In this document: piece by piece, positions 44,868 to 53,390 of the stretch
How the letters are laid out: each line of letters opens with the position of its first letter
Numbering within the stretch: position 1 is the stretch's first letter
Made by a program: the position numbers and the translations under genes
Assembly: GCA_026390135.1 (NCBI GenBank)
Contig: JAPLGN010000009.1
Span: 1 to 54,626 of the forward strand
Direction: 5' to 3'
DNA from: Campylobacterales bacterium
Lineage (GTDB): Bacteria; Campylobacterota; Campylobacteria; Campylobacterales; Sulfurimonadaceae
Length of the DNA stretch: 54,626 nt
The notes under the pieces: generated by a model
Seen by the model: the letters and a program-made list of their open reading frames with translations, nothing else
Databases searched by the model: none
What the model was told of the DNA's origin: nothing

Positions 44868-45574
44868 AAAGAGCTCTTTTATTAGCCGCAGGTTTAGGGA
44901 CAAGACTTAGACCCATAACGGATACAATCCAAAAATGTCTTGTCCCCATAAACGGGAAACCGTTGATAGAGTATTGGCTGGATACCCTCTCTAAAGCCGG
45001 TATCGAAGAGTTTTTAATCAACACACACTATTTTGCCGAACAGATGAAAGAATACGTTGAAAATTCTAAATATAAAAACAATATAGTTCTGGTGCATGAA
45101 GATGAACTTCTCTTGACAGGCGGTACAATCCTTGCCAATAAAAGTTTTTTTCAAAATGAACCTTTTTTGGTAGTCCATGCCGACAATCTTTGCTTGTGCG
45201 ATTTTACGCTGTTTATTGAAAAGCATAAAAACAGACCGCAACACTGTGATATTACAATGATGACATTTGAAACGGATATGCCAAAGAACTGTGGAATCGT
45301 TGATTTGGACAAGAACGGTGTCGTTGTCGGTTTCTATGAAAAAGTGGCTAATCCGCCTTCCAATTTAGCCAATGGCGCAGTTTATATCTTTGAACCTTCT
45401 GTTATTGAGTATATAGAAAGTTATCATAAAAAAATGGTGGATTTAAGTACTGAAGTATTACCCCATTACCTAAATAAAATGTATACATTTCAAAATAGTG
45501 TGTATCACAGAGATATTGGAACAATCCAAAGCTATGCTTTGGCTCAAATAGAAATTCTCAACCTCCATTTTTGA
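44864..45574 (+). CDS. Sugar-1-phosphate nucleotidyltransferase (HddC/RmlA-like)
   Basis: A 236-residue GT-A-fold nucleotidyltransferase: LLLAAGLGTRLRP at 5-17, Lys24 in QKCLVPINGKP and VVHADNLCLCD for the metal site. Length and NGAVYIFEPSVIEYIES are like D-glycero-D-manno-heptose 1-phosphate guanylyltransferase (HddC) and mannose-1-phosphate guanylyltransferases. It could supply the nucleotide-activated end product of the cassette. The gene ends the plus-strand cassette; its last 17 bases overlap the convergent glycosyltransferase gene. Confidence 0.85.
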   Translation: MKRALLLAAGLGTRLRPITDTIQKCLVPINGKPLIEYWLDTLSKAGIEEFLINTHYFAEQMKEYVENSKYKNNIVLVHEDELLLTGGTILANKSFFQNEPFLVVHADNLCLCDFTLFIEKHKNRPQHCDITMMTFETDMPKNCGIVDLDKNGVVVGFYEKVANPPSNLANGAVYIFEPSVIEYIESYHKKMVDLSTEVLPHYLNKMYTFQNSVYHRDIGTIQSYALAQIEILNLHF

Positions 45575-46955
45575 CAATAGATACCATCTTTTCTATAAAG
45601 CCTTGATAGGACATATCTTGACTGATTTTGAAAGGATCTTCGCTAGGAACACTCTGCAAAGAGGCTTTCAGCTCTTTTGGATTTTTAAAAACAAGACTAT
45701 TGTTGTGATGATGGAATGCTTCTGAATTTAAAATATCTTCATAAATAACAGGGATACATCCGCAGTAACTTGCTTCAAAAACTCGTTGTTGATAATAAAA
45801 TTGTGAATGGCATGCGAGTGAATATTTAGAACCATAAAGAACTTTTGCAATCTCCTCTCCATACGTCAAAACCCCTTTATAATAGGGGGCGATTTCGGGA
45901 ATATTTTCCCATCCATACCCATAAACTTCAACGGGAATATCAGAATGCAAACACATCCACTTCACAACCTCACAACGGACAACGGCTGGATAAATATGCA
46001 TATCTATATGTTCTTGGCGTCTTATTGATGATGCATGTTTTTGATAGAAATCCGATAATAAAGCAGGTGTTATTGGCATGGTATTAAACATTTCAGCAAG
46101 TTCTTGAATAAAATCACACTCTTTATACTCAATAGTCGGGCTGACTACTTCAAAGTAATTTTGACCGATAAAAACAATTTTTTCCTGCCGTTCAATGACC
46201 TCATCGAGCGTATATTGTTGATAATCAATAGAAAAAGGCTGATAAAAGGTTTTGGAATCAGGAATATTTTTTTTAATCAAAGCATCTTTTAAAGGCTCTA
46301 TCAAATAAAAGAAATAATCTCTTTCTCTAGCATTCAAAGTAGTTGAATCATATAAAATAAGTGTCGGATCTTGAAACCAAATAAAATTATAGGTCTCATC
46401 CGAAATTTGAAGATTGTGCAGTCTGTTGATCGTAAGACACAGATGCGGTAAAAAAGAAGCCATATTTTTTGCCCGCCTGTAATCGGTCAAATCTTCCGTG
46501 TTATCATTCATATCAAAAAACACTTGATACCCTAATGCACGAAACGTATTTGCAACATTTTCAGATGCATGTCTTACGACTTTTGCATAATGTTCAACAG
46601 CAATGTAAACACGCAAGGGCTCTGAAAAATCCAAAGGTGTCGTTTTTAGTGTAGTTAAAAACTCTTGATGCTGCTGTATTTTACGTGTGTTTAAAGCTTC
46701 TAGTGTTTCTATAAAATTTTTCTCATAGCTATCATTTTCACAATCAATAGATGTTGGCCATCTTGTATCCATCGTAAGCAATAGCTCCATTTGTTCCCAA
46801 GGGAGATGGATTAAATTTTTTGGACCATTCGCAATCGCCGAACCATCATAATAACAAAGTTGAAGATTTCCATAGGGTCCAAATTTATTTTCCTTGAGAG
46901 CCACGCTTAAAGCTTTATTTTTATCCATAAAATAAGTATCTTCAATAGTCTTCAT
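45558..46955 (-). CDS. Glycosyltransferase, GT-B fold, CgeB-like
   Basis: A 465-residue protein, the only minus-strand gene between fliD and the Maf gene. Its C-terminal half contains QQRVFEASYCGCIPVIYED (about 400-420), the donor-binding pattern of CgeB/SpsG-like GT-B transferases, and VEVYGYGWENIPEIAPYYKG before it. The N-terminal half is helical, with no membrane helix. Most probably it transfers a sugar to flagellin or to another glycan of the locus. Donor unknown. Its start diverges from pseG across 125 bases that hold TATAAT sequences readable in both directions (46991-46996). Confidence 0.75.
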   Translation of the reverse strand: MKTIEDTYFMDKNKALSVALKENKFGPYGNLQLCYYDGSAIANGPKNLIHLPWEQMELLLTMDTRWPTSIDCENDSYEKNFIETLEALNTRKIQQHQEFLTTLKTTPLDFSEPLRVYIAVEHYAKVVRHASENVANTFRALGYQVFFDMNDNTEDLTDYRRAKNMASFLPHLCLTINRLHNLQISDETYNFIWFQDPTLILYDSTTLNARERDYFFYLIEPLKDALIKKNIPDSKTFYQPFSIDYQQYTLDEVIERQEKIVFIGQNYFEVVSPTIEYKECDFIQELAEMFNTMPITPALLSDFYQKHASSIRRQEHIDMHIYPAVVRCEVVKWMCLHSDIPVEVYGYGWENIPEIAPYYKGVLTYGEEIAKVLYGSKYSLACHSQFYYQQRVFEASYCGCIPVIYEDILNSEAFHHHNNSLVFKNPKELKASLQSVPSEDPFKISQDMSYQGFIEKMVSIVKNGG

Positions 46956-47080
46956 CTGCCCTCATATCTTTAAAGATTAATATTTGCCATTATAATAGCC
47001 TAATTTGCACATGGGGGAAACAAAATACGATATGATTAAGAAAAAATAACCATTTGTATATGACGAGAGAGAGTCCCCAA

Positions 47081-48016
47081 TTGAAACCTCCAAAAATAGC
47101 ATTTTATACTGAAGCAGGTACGCAAAGGGGAATGGGGCATCTGATACGATGTTATTCACTGTATGAGGAATTTAAGCGCAGCGGGATAAACGGATCTTTT
47201 TTTTTGGATAGCGATATCGATTTTAGTTACAAATTTAGTGATTTACACCCTTTTATCTGGGATGAATTTCATATAGACGATAGCTATGACATCGTTTTTA
47301 TCGACAGCTATGAAGCCTCTATCGACATTTATAATACTATTGCAAAAAATGCTCGTGTACCTGTATTTATCGATGATTATGGTCGATTAGAGTATCCAAA
47401 GGGGGTTATTATCAACTTTGCTCCGGATGCAGAGAAGCTGTTCTTTCGCGATAAAAATCCAGAAAATAGGTATCTATTGGGAGTGGATTATATTCCCCTC
47501 AGAAGAGAAATTTTAACTGTCCATCCAACAAAACAGCCTCAAATTTTTATCATGCTGGGTGGAAACGACATCTTTAACGTATCACAAATGATACTTAAGG
47601 CATTGCAAGATATAGATCTCAAAAAAGTAGTGGTTGTCAATAATGCAAGCACAGCCAAAACGTTACGCACATATCCGAATGTAAACGTTTTGCACAAACC
47701 CTCCGATGAGGAGCTTATTTTTGAGATGGCTCGAAGCTCTTTAGCCATTTCAACGGCAAGTATGACGGTATATGAGCTTGCTTATTTCACAATACCGACG
47801 ATCATTGTTGCTTTGAGTGAGAATCAAAAAATAGGCTCTATGCAACTTTTAAACCATCATTTAGCCGCTTATCTTATCGATGTTACGGATGGGCATTGGA
47901 TCACGGATCTTCATAAATACGTGACATCCTTAAACTCAGAAAATATCTATCCGATCATCGATGGCAAGGGGAGAGAAAGAATCGTGAAATTCATTATAGG
48001 AATGGTAAAAAAATGA
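47081..48016 (+). CDS. pseG: UDP-2,4-diacetamido-2,4,6-trideoxy-beta-L-altropyranose hydrolase
   Basis: GT-B-fold hydrolase that removes UDP before the PseI step. The signature RGMGHLIRC carries the catalytic His (His20 in this numbering). Later FIMLGGNDIFNVS and ISTASMTVYELAYFTIP (donor-site-like) fit PseG. 311 residues. Start: TTG 47081 (GAGAG 7-12 bases upstream) gives the usual short N-terminus; ATG 47060 and TTG 47054 are possible. It overlaps the next gene by 4 bases. Separated from pseBCFI by a 9 kb insert. Confidence 0.88.
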   Translation: MKPPKIAFYTEAGTQRGMGHLIRCYSLYEEFKRSGINGSFFLDSDIDFSYKFSDLHPFIWDEFHIDDSYDIVFIDSYEASIDIYNTIAKNARVPVFIDDYGRLEYPKGVIINFAPDAEKLFFRDKNPENRYLLGVDYIPLRREILTVHPTKQPQIFIMLGGNDIFNVSQMILKALQDIDLKKVVVVNNASTAKTLRTYPNVNVLHKPSDEELIFEMARSSLAISTASMTVYELAYFTIPTIIVALSENQKIGSMQLLNHHLAAYLIDVTDGHWITDLHKYVTSLNSENIYPIIDGKGRERIVKFIIGMVKK

Positions 48017-49173
48017 AAAAAATTCTTTTGCTTGGCGGCAGCCATAGAGATATACCGCTGATAAAAGCTTCTCAAGAGTTAGGGTATTTTGTTATAACAC
48101 TAGGAGATAGAGACTATTACTTAGGGCACCAATACTCGGACAAATCGTATAAAATAAACTTTAATGATTTAGAAAAAGTCAAAAAAATCGCCCTCGATGA
48201 ACAAATAGATTATCTATTGCCCGGCTGCGGTGAAGAATCGTATCTTAAGACGGTTCAACTCTCGCATGAGTTAAATATAGGAAATTTTGACACACTTGAA
48301 ACGGCAAAACTAATCCACAATAAATGGAAATTTAAAGATTTTTGCCTAAAAAACACTATTTCTACCCCCAACGGTATTTTTTATAAAGATCAAAACGACT
48401 TAAAAAATCTACAATTCCCTATCGTTGTCAAACCAACCAATCTCTCAGGCGGGAGAGGGGTTGAAATCGTCCATGATACTGATGAACTGCAAAAATCTCT
48501 CACCAACGCACAAAAATTTAGCGATGAGATTTTTCTTGAAGAGTTTATTGACGGAAAACTGATCGCCTATTCTATATTTCTAAAAAATCAGAAAATCATT
48601 TATGGATTTGTCGGCGATGATAAAACCTATCTCAATCCATATCTTATAGCATCGGCGTATCCAACCGAAATAGAGGATGTTGTTCTAAATAAACTCAAAG
48701 AAGATATAGAAAAATTAGCTCGCCTGCTGCATCTCGTCGATGGTATGTTTCATTTGCAAGTTTTAATCAAAGATCAAAAACCCTATATTATTGATGTTAC
48801 ACGAAGAATTCCGGGAGATTTATATCCTTATTTGATAGAGTATTGCGATGATGTTGAGTATTCAAAAGCAGTTGTAAATGCGTATACAACCGGAATAATC
48901 ACAGATGAATTTGAGCCTAAATCCCAAAAACAATCGTTTGTCATACGCCACTGCGTCATGCCCTCAACCAATGGCATTTACAAAGAGATACACATAGATG
49001 AGAGCTTACGAAGCAGTATAATCTATACCTTTGATTTGATGGAAAAAGGGTCTATTGTAACCGATTTCTTGCATACGCAGTTAGCAATCATTTTTATAAA
49101 ATTAGATTATGCCGATACTAGTGTTTTAGAAAACATTAATAGTATCATCAAACCTGTTATAGATGAATTATGA
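48013..49173 (+). CDS. ATP-grasp enzyme
   Basis: A 386-residue carboxylate-amine/thiol ligase-like protein: N-terminal PurK/CarB-like preATP-grasp domain (LLLGGSHRDIPLIKASQELG), the ATP-grasp loop VVKPTNLSGGRGVEIV (about 139-154) and the metal site VDGMFHLQVLIKD...PYIIDVTRRIPGDLYP. ATP-grasp enzymes form amide bonds; beside pseG it might attach an amino acid or acyl group to a Pse derivative. That role is inference. Overlaps pseG by 4 bases; its stop is 20 bases before the next gene. Confidence 0.85.
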   Translation: MKKILLLGGSHRDIPLIKASQELGYFVITLGDRDYYLGHQYSDKSYKINFNDLEKVKKIALDEQIDYLLPGCGEESYLKTVQLSHELNIGNFDTLETAKLIHNKWKFKDFCLKNTISTPNGIFYKDQNDLKNLQFPIVVKPTNLSGGRGVEIVHDTDELQKSLTNAQKFSDEIFLEEFIDGKLIAYSIFLKNQKIIYGFVGDDKTYLNPYLIASAYPTEIEDVVLNKLKEDIEKLARLLHLVDGMFHLQVLIKDQKPYIIDVTRRIPGDLYPYLIEYCDDVEYSKAVVNAYTTGIITDEFEPKSQKQSFVIRHCVMPSTNGIYKEIHIDESLRSSIIYTFDLMEKGSIVTDFLHTQLAIIFIKLDYADTSVLENINSIIKPVIDEL

Positions 49174-49192
49174 AAAAAGTAGGAGATAAACT

Positions 49193-50245
49193 TTGGAAAA
49201 AATAGCCATTTACGGTGCAGGGCAATATGGACAAATTTTTTATGCCGCATTAAGTAATACGGGAGTTGAAATCGACTTTTTTATCGATACTGACCCCTCT
49301 AAAACTGAACTTTATTCAAAACCCGTTTACCGTATTGAAGAAATTTCTCTTGAAACGACCATCTATATCTCGGTTCTAAGTGTTTCGGATCGAATCAAAG
49401 AAGAGCTCACTTTACTTGGGTATCAAAACATCTGTACCTTTATCGAAACACTCAAGCAGTTTCCAACCATCATGAATGAAGTATCAAAACGTAATTTTCT
49501 GTGGATGCGCTCTAATCCCCTCGATATGATTGATACCGATAAAATCCATCAATTTCGCACCTTACTCTCTGATAACAAAAGTCTCCACACCCTCGATCAA
49601 ATCACTGCTTTTCGAAATACCTATGATATGAACTACTATCCCTATCCTGATGGTGAGAAAGAATATTTTCCTTCCGATGTTCCCGTATTGGACAATCTTG
49701 CCACGGTACGGTTTATCGACTGCGGTGCCTATATCGGTGATACGGTTGCCGATCTTATGAAGACCAACAAATCCATCGAATCTGTTGTCTCTTTTGAACC
49801 CGATAAACAAAACTTTCAAAAACTTCTCTCTGAAACAAAAAAACATCAAGGGCAATTCATTACCCTAAATGCAGGAGTATGGTCAACAAACACTCTTGTA
49901 AATTTTAGTAATGACAACTCAAGTTTCAGTAAAATTGGGGAAGACGGGAGCTTTATTCCCGTCATGGCATTGGATCAAACCGTTTTTTCTGCTCGACCAA
50001 ACTACATCAAAATGGATATAGAAGGGGCTGAGCAAGAAGCATTAAAAGGATCTCGTGAAATCATACAAACGTATTCACCCCATTTAGCTATTTGTCTTTA
50101 TCATCGCCCCCAAGATTTTTGGGAGATACCCCTGATGATTCACGAAATGAATCCCCATTATTCTATGTATCTGCGAGTACATGAACACATGGGGCTAAGT
50201 ACTGTCTTGTACTGTATTCCAAAATCAGGAGCCTTGAATGACTAA
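49193..50245 (+). CDS. FkbM-family methyltransferase with N-terminal Rossmann-like domain
   Basis: A 350-residue two-domain protein. Residues 1-85 form a PglD-like nucleotide-binding unit (IAIYGAGQYGQIFYAAL, DFFIDTDPSK). Residues 170-330 form the FkbM methyltransferase with DCGAYIGDT (SAM loop) and KMDIEGAEQEALKG. Probably O-methylates a flagellar glycan. Starts at TTG 49193, with AGGAG 7 bases upstream. The end overlaps the oxidoreductase gene by 8 bases. Confidence 0.85.
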   Translation: MEKIAIYGAGQYGQIFYAALSNTGVEIDFFIDTDPSKTELYSKPVYRIEEISLETTIYISVLSVSDRIKEELTLLGYQNICTFIETLKQFPTIMNEVSKRNFLWMRSNPLDMIDTDKIHQFRTLLSDNKSLHTLDQITAFRNTYDMNYYPYPDGEKEYFPSDVPVLDNLATVRFIDCGAYIGDTVADLMKTNKSIESVVSFEPDKQNFQKLLSETKKHQGQFITLNAGVWSTNTLVNFSNDNSSFSKIGEDGSFIPVMALDQTVFSARPNYIKMDIEGAEQEALKGSREIIQTYSPHLAICLYHRPQDFWEIPLMIHEMNPHYSMYLRVHEHMGLSTVLYCIPKSGALND

Positions 50246-51350
50246 ACGCCCGCTAAGACTCGGATTCATCGGTGGCGGATTAGGTTCGATTGCAGGAAAT
50301 ACACACTATGCCGCAGCAACAATGGATGGACTCTATCGATTGCGAACAGGCGCATTTAGCACACATCCCATAACCAACCAAGAAACCGCCGACCAATGGC
50401 ATATTGATTCTCCCTACAACTCATGGATGACCATGATTGACGAAGAGACTCAAAATATTGATGCATGTGTTATCCTAACACCGACACCTACCCATGCACC
50501 CATTGTAAAAGAACTTCTGAAACGAAAAATTCCTATTATCTGTGAAAAAGCTTTTGTTGCTTCGCTCGCAGAAGCCGAGGAGCTTAAAGCGCTCTATAAC
50601 CCCTCTGAGCACTTTATGTCGGTTACCTATAACTATACCGGCTATCCTCTTATTCGAGAGCTTAGAGAGCGTATATTGAACAATGAACTAGGGGAAATAA
50701 TCAACATTCGCCTCGAAATGCCACAAGAGAGCTTTTTACGTCCGCCGGTGAGTCAAAAATACCCTCAAGCTTGGCGGCTAAAAGATGATTACATCCCCAC
50801 AATTTGTCTGGATTTAGGGGTTCATATTCAACACATGGCATCGTTTTTAACGGGTATGGATCCCAACAGGGTGATGGGGAAGATGGATACGTTCTCTCAT
50901 TATGGTGTTGTCGATAATGTCGATGTATTTATGGGATACCCATCGGGAGCAACGGGGCATCTATGGATGAGCAAGACCGCTCTTGGGCATCGAAACGGAC
51001 TTGCAGTTCATATCTATGGAACAAAAGCTTCGGCTCATTGGATACAAACGCAACCTGAACAACTCCAGCTTCATTACTCCAATGGTGAAAAAAAGATCGT
51101 CGAGCGGGGAGGAGATACATTACTATGTGGGCAAAAAAGATACAATCGGATGACGCCAGGACATCCTGCGGGCTTTATTGAGGCATTTGCAAATCTCTAT
51201 GTGGACATTGCTGAAGATTTCCAAAATTTCCAAAACAATATCAAAACAAAAAGTCCCTATACGTTCGGTATAGAAGAGGCGCATAAAGGGCTACATCTCT
51301 TTCATAAAGTCAAGGAATCTCACGAGACAAGACAATGGGTAGACCTCTAA
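50238..51350 (+). CDS. Gfo/Idh/MocA-family oxidoreductase
   Basis: A 370-residue NAD(P)-dependent dehydrogenase. The N-terminal Rossmann motif is GFIGGGLGSIAGNTHYAA; ILTPTPTHAPIVKELL and CEKAFVASLAEAEELK (with the conserved EK) are diagnostic. The C-terminal domain includes WRLKDDYIPTICLDLGVHIQHM. In sialic-acid-like loci such enzymes oxidise or reduce a nonulosonate or its precursor. Substrate unknown. Ends 5 bases before the convergent Maf gene. Confidence 0.85.
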   Translation: MTKRPLRLGFIGGGLGSIAGNTHYAAATMDGLYRLRTGAFSTHPITNQETADQWHIDSPYNSWMTMIDEETQNIDACVILTPTPTHAPIVKELLKRKIPIICEKAFVASLAEAEELKALYNPSEHFMSVTYNYTGYPLIRELRERILNNELGEIINIRLEMPQESFLRPPVSQKYPQAWRLKDDYIPTICLDLGVHIQHMASFLTGMDPNRVMGKMDTFSHYGVVDNVDVFMGYPSGATGHLWMSKTALGHRNGLAVHIYGTKASAHWIQTQPEQLQLHYSNGEKKIVERGGDTLLCGQKRYNRMTPGHPAGFIEAFANLYVDIAEDFQNFQNNIKTKSPYTFGIEEAHKGLHLFHKVKESHETRQWVDL

Positions 51351-51355
51351 AGTGT

Positions 51356-53242
51356 TTACTCGTAGCTGATTTCTTCTGTAACTTTGAGAATGGCTTCCAT
51401 TCCTCCAGCAAGAGAAAAAAGCCAATATCGGTGAGCATAGAGCCACTCAATTTTTTTAGCGTTTTTTTCTTCGTCATTTTGAGTTTTTCGAACTTGTATT
51501 TTTGCTATTTCAAATTCTTGAAACATAATGTACGATTTAAGAAAATCATACACCGTGGCTCTAAAAATACCTTCTGTATATAGTTTTTTTACATCTTCTA
51601 GCTCGGCTATTAATTGATCCGCTATTGTAAAATCAATCTCTTCCAGTCTCGTTTCTTTGTTGAATGTTTCAATTTCTTCTAAATAAGCAACGATCTTTAG
51701 AAATAAATCCTTAATGATTTCATTTTTTTCTTCGATATAGCGTTTCATTTCATCAAATTTATCGTGATAATTTTTTTCTCCCCGCTTACTCTCTTTGGAG
51801 GTAGGTTTTTTCAAAAGAATACGCTTCTTTTTTTGCTTATTAGGAAAGACATTTTGATCTGCAAAATCAGCAAATGAGACTTCTTTTGTCCCTTTGATAC
51901 GAACGCCTCCTTCAGTACAGTTAAAGGTTTCCAAAAAGGAGCCAACTCTACTAAGGTCTTGTTCAAAATAGGTTAAGAATGCCTCCCAAATAGGTGTGCT
52001 TTTCACCTTCCCCTCACCGCCGTATGCATCAAGCCATACCGTATCAATATCAGAAGGAACATTCTCAAGCCCAAAAACGTGATCCGATGCGTGCGTTGCC
52101 CCATCATTTCCGTATGCCAAATCTTGTCCGATAAAAGCACATTGTTTAAAATGAGCCAATAAAACAAATTCAAATGCCATATTGGCAGCACTCATTCCAA
52201 ATCCAATATATCCCCATGATGGAGTATTAAAATAGGCTAAAAAACTAAATGGACGAATATTTATTTGGATATTTTGACTCTGGAGAGAATCGATTAACTC
52301 CTGATGAACGATTGAAGTAAAACAAAAAATAGGTTTTTTGTGATATTCAGCTGGCGTATCTTTATAAAACTGTGAAGTTGCCTCAACTCGTTCAAGTGAA
52401 AAAACAATATCAGGGATAATGTTATGGCGTGACAAGATCGGGAAACTTGCATCAGGACATAATATCGTTACATAATCTTGTATCTCATACAATAGTGCAA
52501 GCTGTTTGGTCAAGGAAGGGCCTGTTGAAACAATTACCGCAATATCGGTGTTTTTACCCTTAGCTACCAGCTCATCCAAGGTAGGTGTTTTTACCACTAA
52601 TGGAAGGTTCATCAAATGGTGTCTTAAGCCTATCAGAGAATCCTCTGCGCTATTTCCCATCGTAAAAACTGAATGTTCAAAAGCTCGAGTCAGGATTGAA
52701 TTTATCTCTTGTAGCAAAGAGGAATAATGCTCATAATAGTCACAGTGAACAATAAGTTCATACAATCTGACGTATATCAAGATATGAATATCTTGTAAAA
52801 ACATATTTGCATTATCAAAAGTAAAGGTATTGGCATTTAAAAAAACAATTTTCTCATTTTTAATTGCTTCACTGAAGTCAATTAAGCTTAATACGATATT
52901 TAACAATTCCAGTTCCGGTTCGAAAATAAATATCTTTTTAAGATTAATAAATTCAGAAAGGATGATTTTATAGATTAGTCCATTGCCAACCCCAAAAAAA
53001 TAAAAATAGGGATATTCACTTTTTTCTTCTATACTCTGAAGTTTTTCAAAAAGTTCCTGCGTTACTTTCGAGGGATACAGAGGCTCAAAGTCTCTTTCTT
53101 TGTCAAAAACATTAATCTCCTCATGGCTTTTTCCAATCACAACTTCATATTTATGGTTGCTTTTCATCCCCACAAGATCATTTGCTAATTTTAAATTAAC
53201 CATTGCCAAAGCAACTAAGTTATTTTCATATATATTATCCAT
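51356..53242 (-). CDS. Maf-type motility accessory factor (DUF115), putative flagellin glycosyltransferase
   Basis: A 628-residue protein. The central DUF115 domain (about 190-450) has VIVSTGPSLTKQL, LCPDASFPILSRHNIIPDIV and GMSAANMAFEFVLLA...AFIGQDLAYG, which matches the Maf/MptE-like sialyltransferase-like fold. Helical N- and C-terminal regions flank it (residues 1-185 and 480-628). In Campylobacter, Helicobacter and Aeromonas, Maf proteins transfer pseudaminic or legionaminic acid to flagellin. Upstream of the ATG is AGGAT. Located between the glycan genes and a flagellin gene, as expected. Confidence 0.88.
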   Translation of the reverse strand: MDNIYENNLVALAMVNLKLANDLVGMKSNHKYEVVIGKSHEEINVFDKERDFEPLYPSKVTQELFEKLQSIEEKSEYPYFYFFGVGNGLIYKIILSEFINLKKIFIFEPELELLNIVLSLIDFSEAIKNEKIVFLNANTFTFDNANMFLQDIHILIYVRLYELIVHCDYYEHYSSLLQEINSILTRAFEHSVFTMGNSAEDSLIGLRHHLMNLPLVVKTPTLDELVAKGKNTDIAVIVSTGPSLTKQLALLYEIQDYVTILCPDASFPILSRHNIIPDIVFSLERVEATSQFYKDTPAEYHKKPIFCFTSIVHQELIDSLQSQNIQINIRPFSFLAYFNTPSWGYIGFGMSAANMAFEFVLLAHFKQCAFIGQDLAYGNDGATHASDHVFGLENVPSDIDTVWLDAYGGEGKVKSTPIWEAFLTYFEQDLSRVGSFLETFNCTEGGVRIKGTKEVSFADFADQNVFPNKQKKKRILLKKPTSKESKRGEKNYHDKFDEMKRYIEEKNEIIKDLFLKIVAYLEEIETFNKETRLEEIDFTIADQLIAELEDVKKLYTEGIFRATVYDFLKSYIMFQEFEIAKIQVRKTQNDEEKNAKKIEWLYAHRYWLFSLAGGMEAILKVTEEISYE

Positions 53243-53301
53243 TTTTATCCTTGTTAATATATTTTATATTGGAACAATTTAAGGACGTTTTCGTGGAAAT
53301 G

Positions 53302-53326
53302 CCTTAGTTACTGAAGTAACTTAAGG
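53302..53326. terminator. Hairpin between the flagellin and Maf genes
   Basis: CCTTAGTTACT-GA-AGTAACTTAAGG: an 11-bp arm pair with one unpaired T. It may act as the flagellin terminator, although no clean U-tract follows on the minus strand. Two related TTAAGGAC..TTTTC sequences (53278 and 53320) flank it. Confidence 0.45.
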
Positions 53327-53370
53327 ACATTTTCTAAAGAAACTTGCTCGTAGCTTATGCTACTTTCTCA

Positions 53371-53390
53371 GTTGTTACTATTGTAACAAC
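53371..53390 (-). terminator. Hairpin spanning the flagellin stop codon
   Basis: GTTGTTAC-TATT-GTAACAAC, a perfect 8-bp stem with a 4-base loop that includes most of the TAG stop (53378-53380). In the mRNA it lies across the last sense codons, the stop and the first 7 untranslated bases. Confidence 0.5.
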
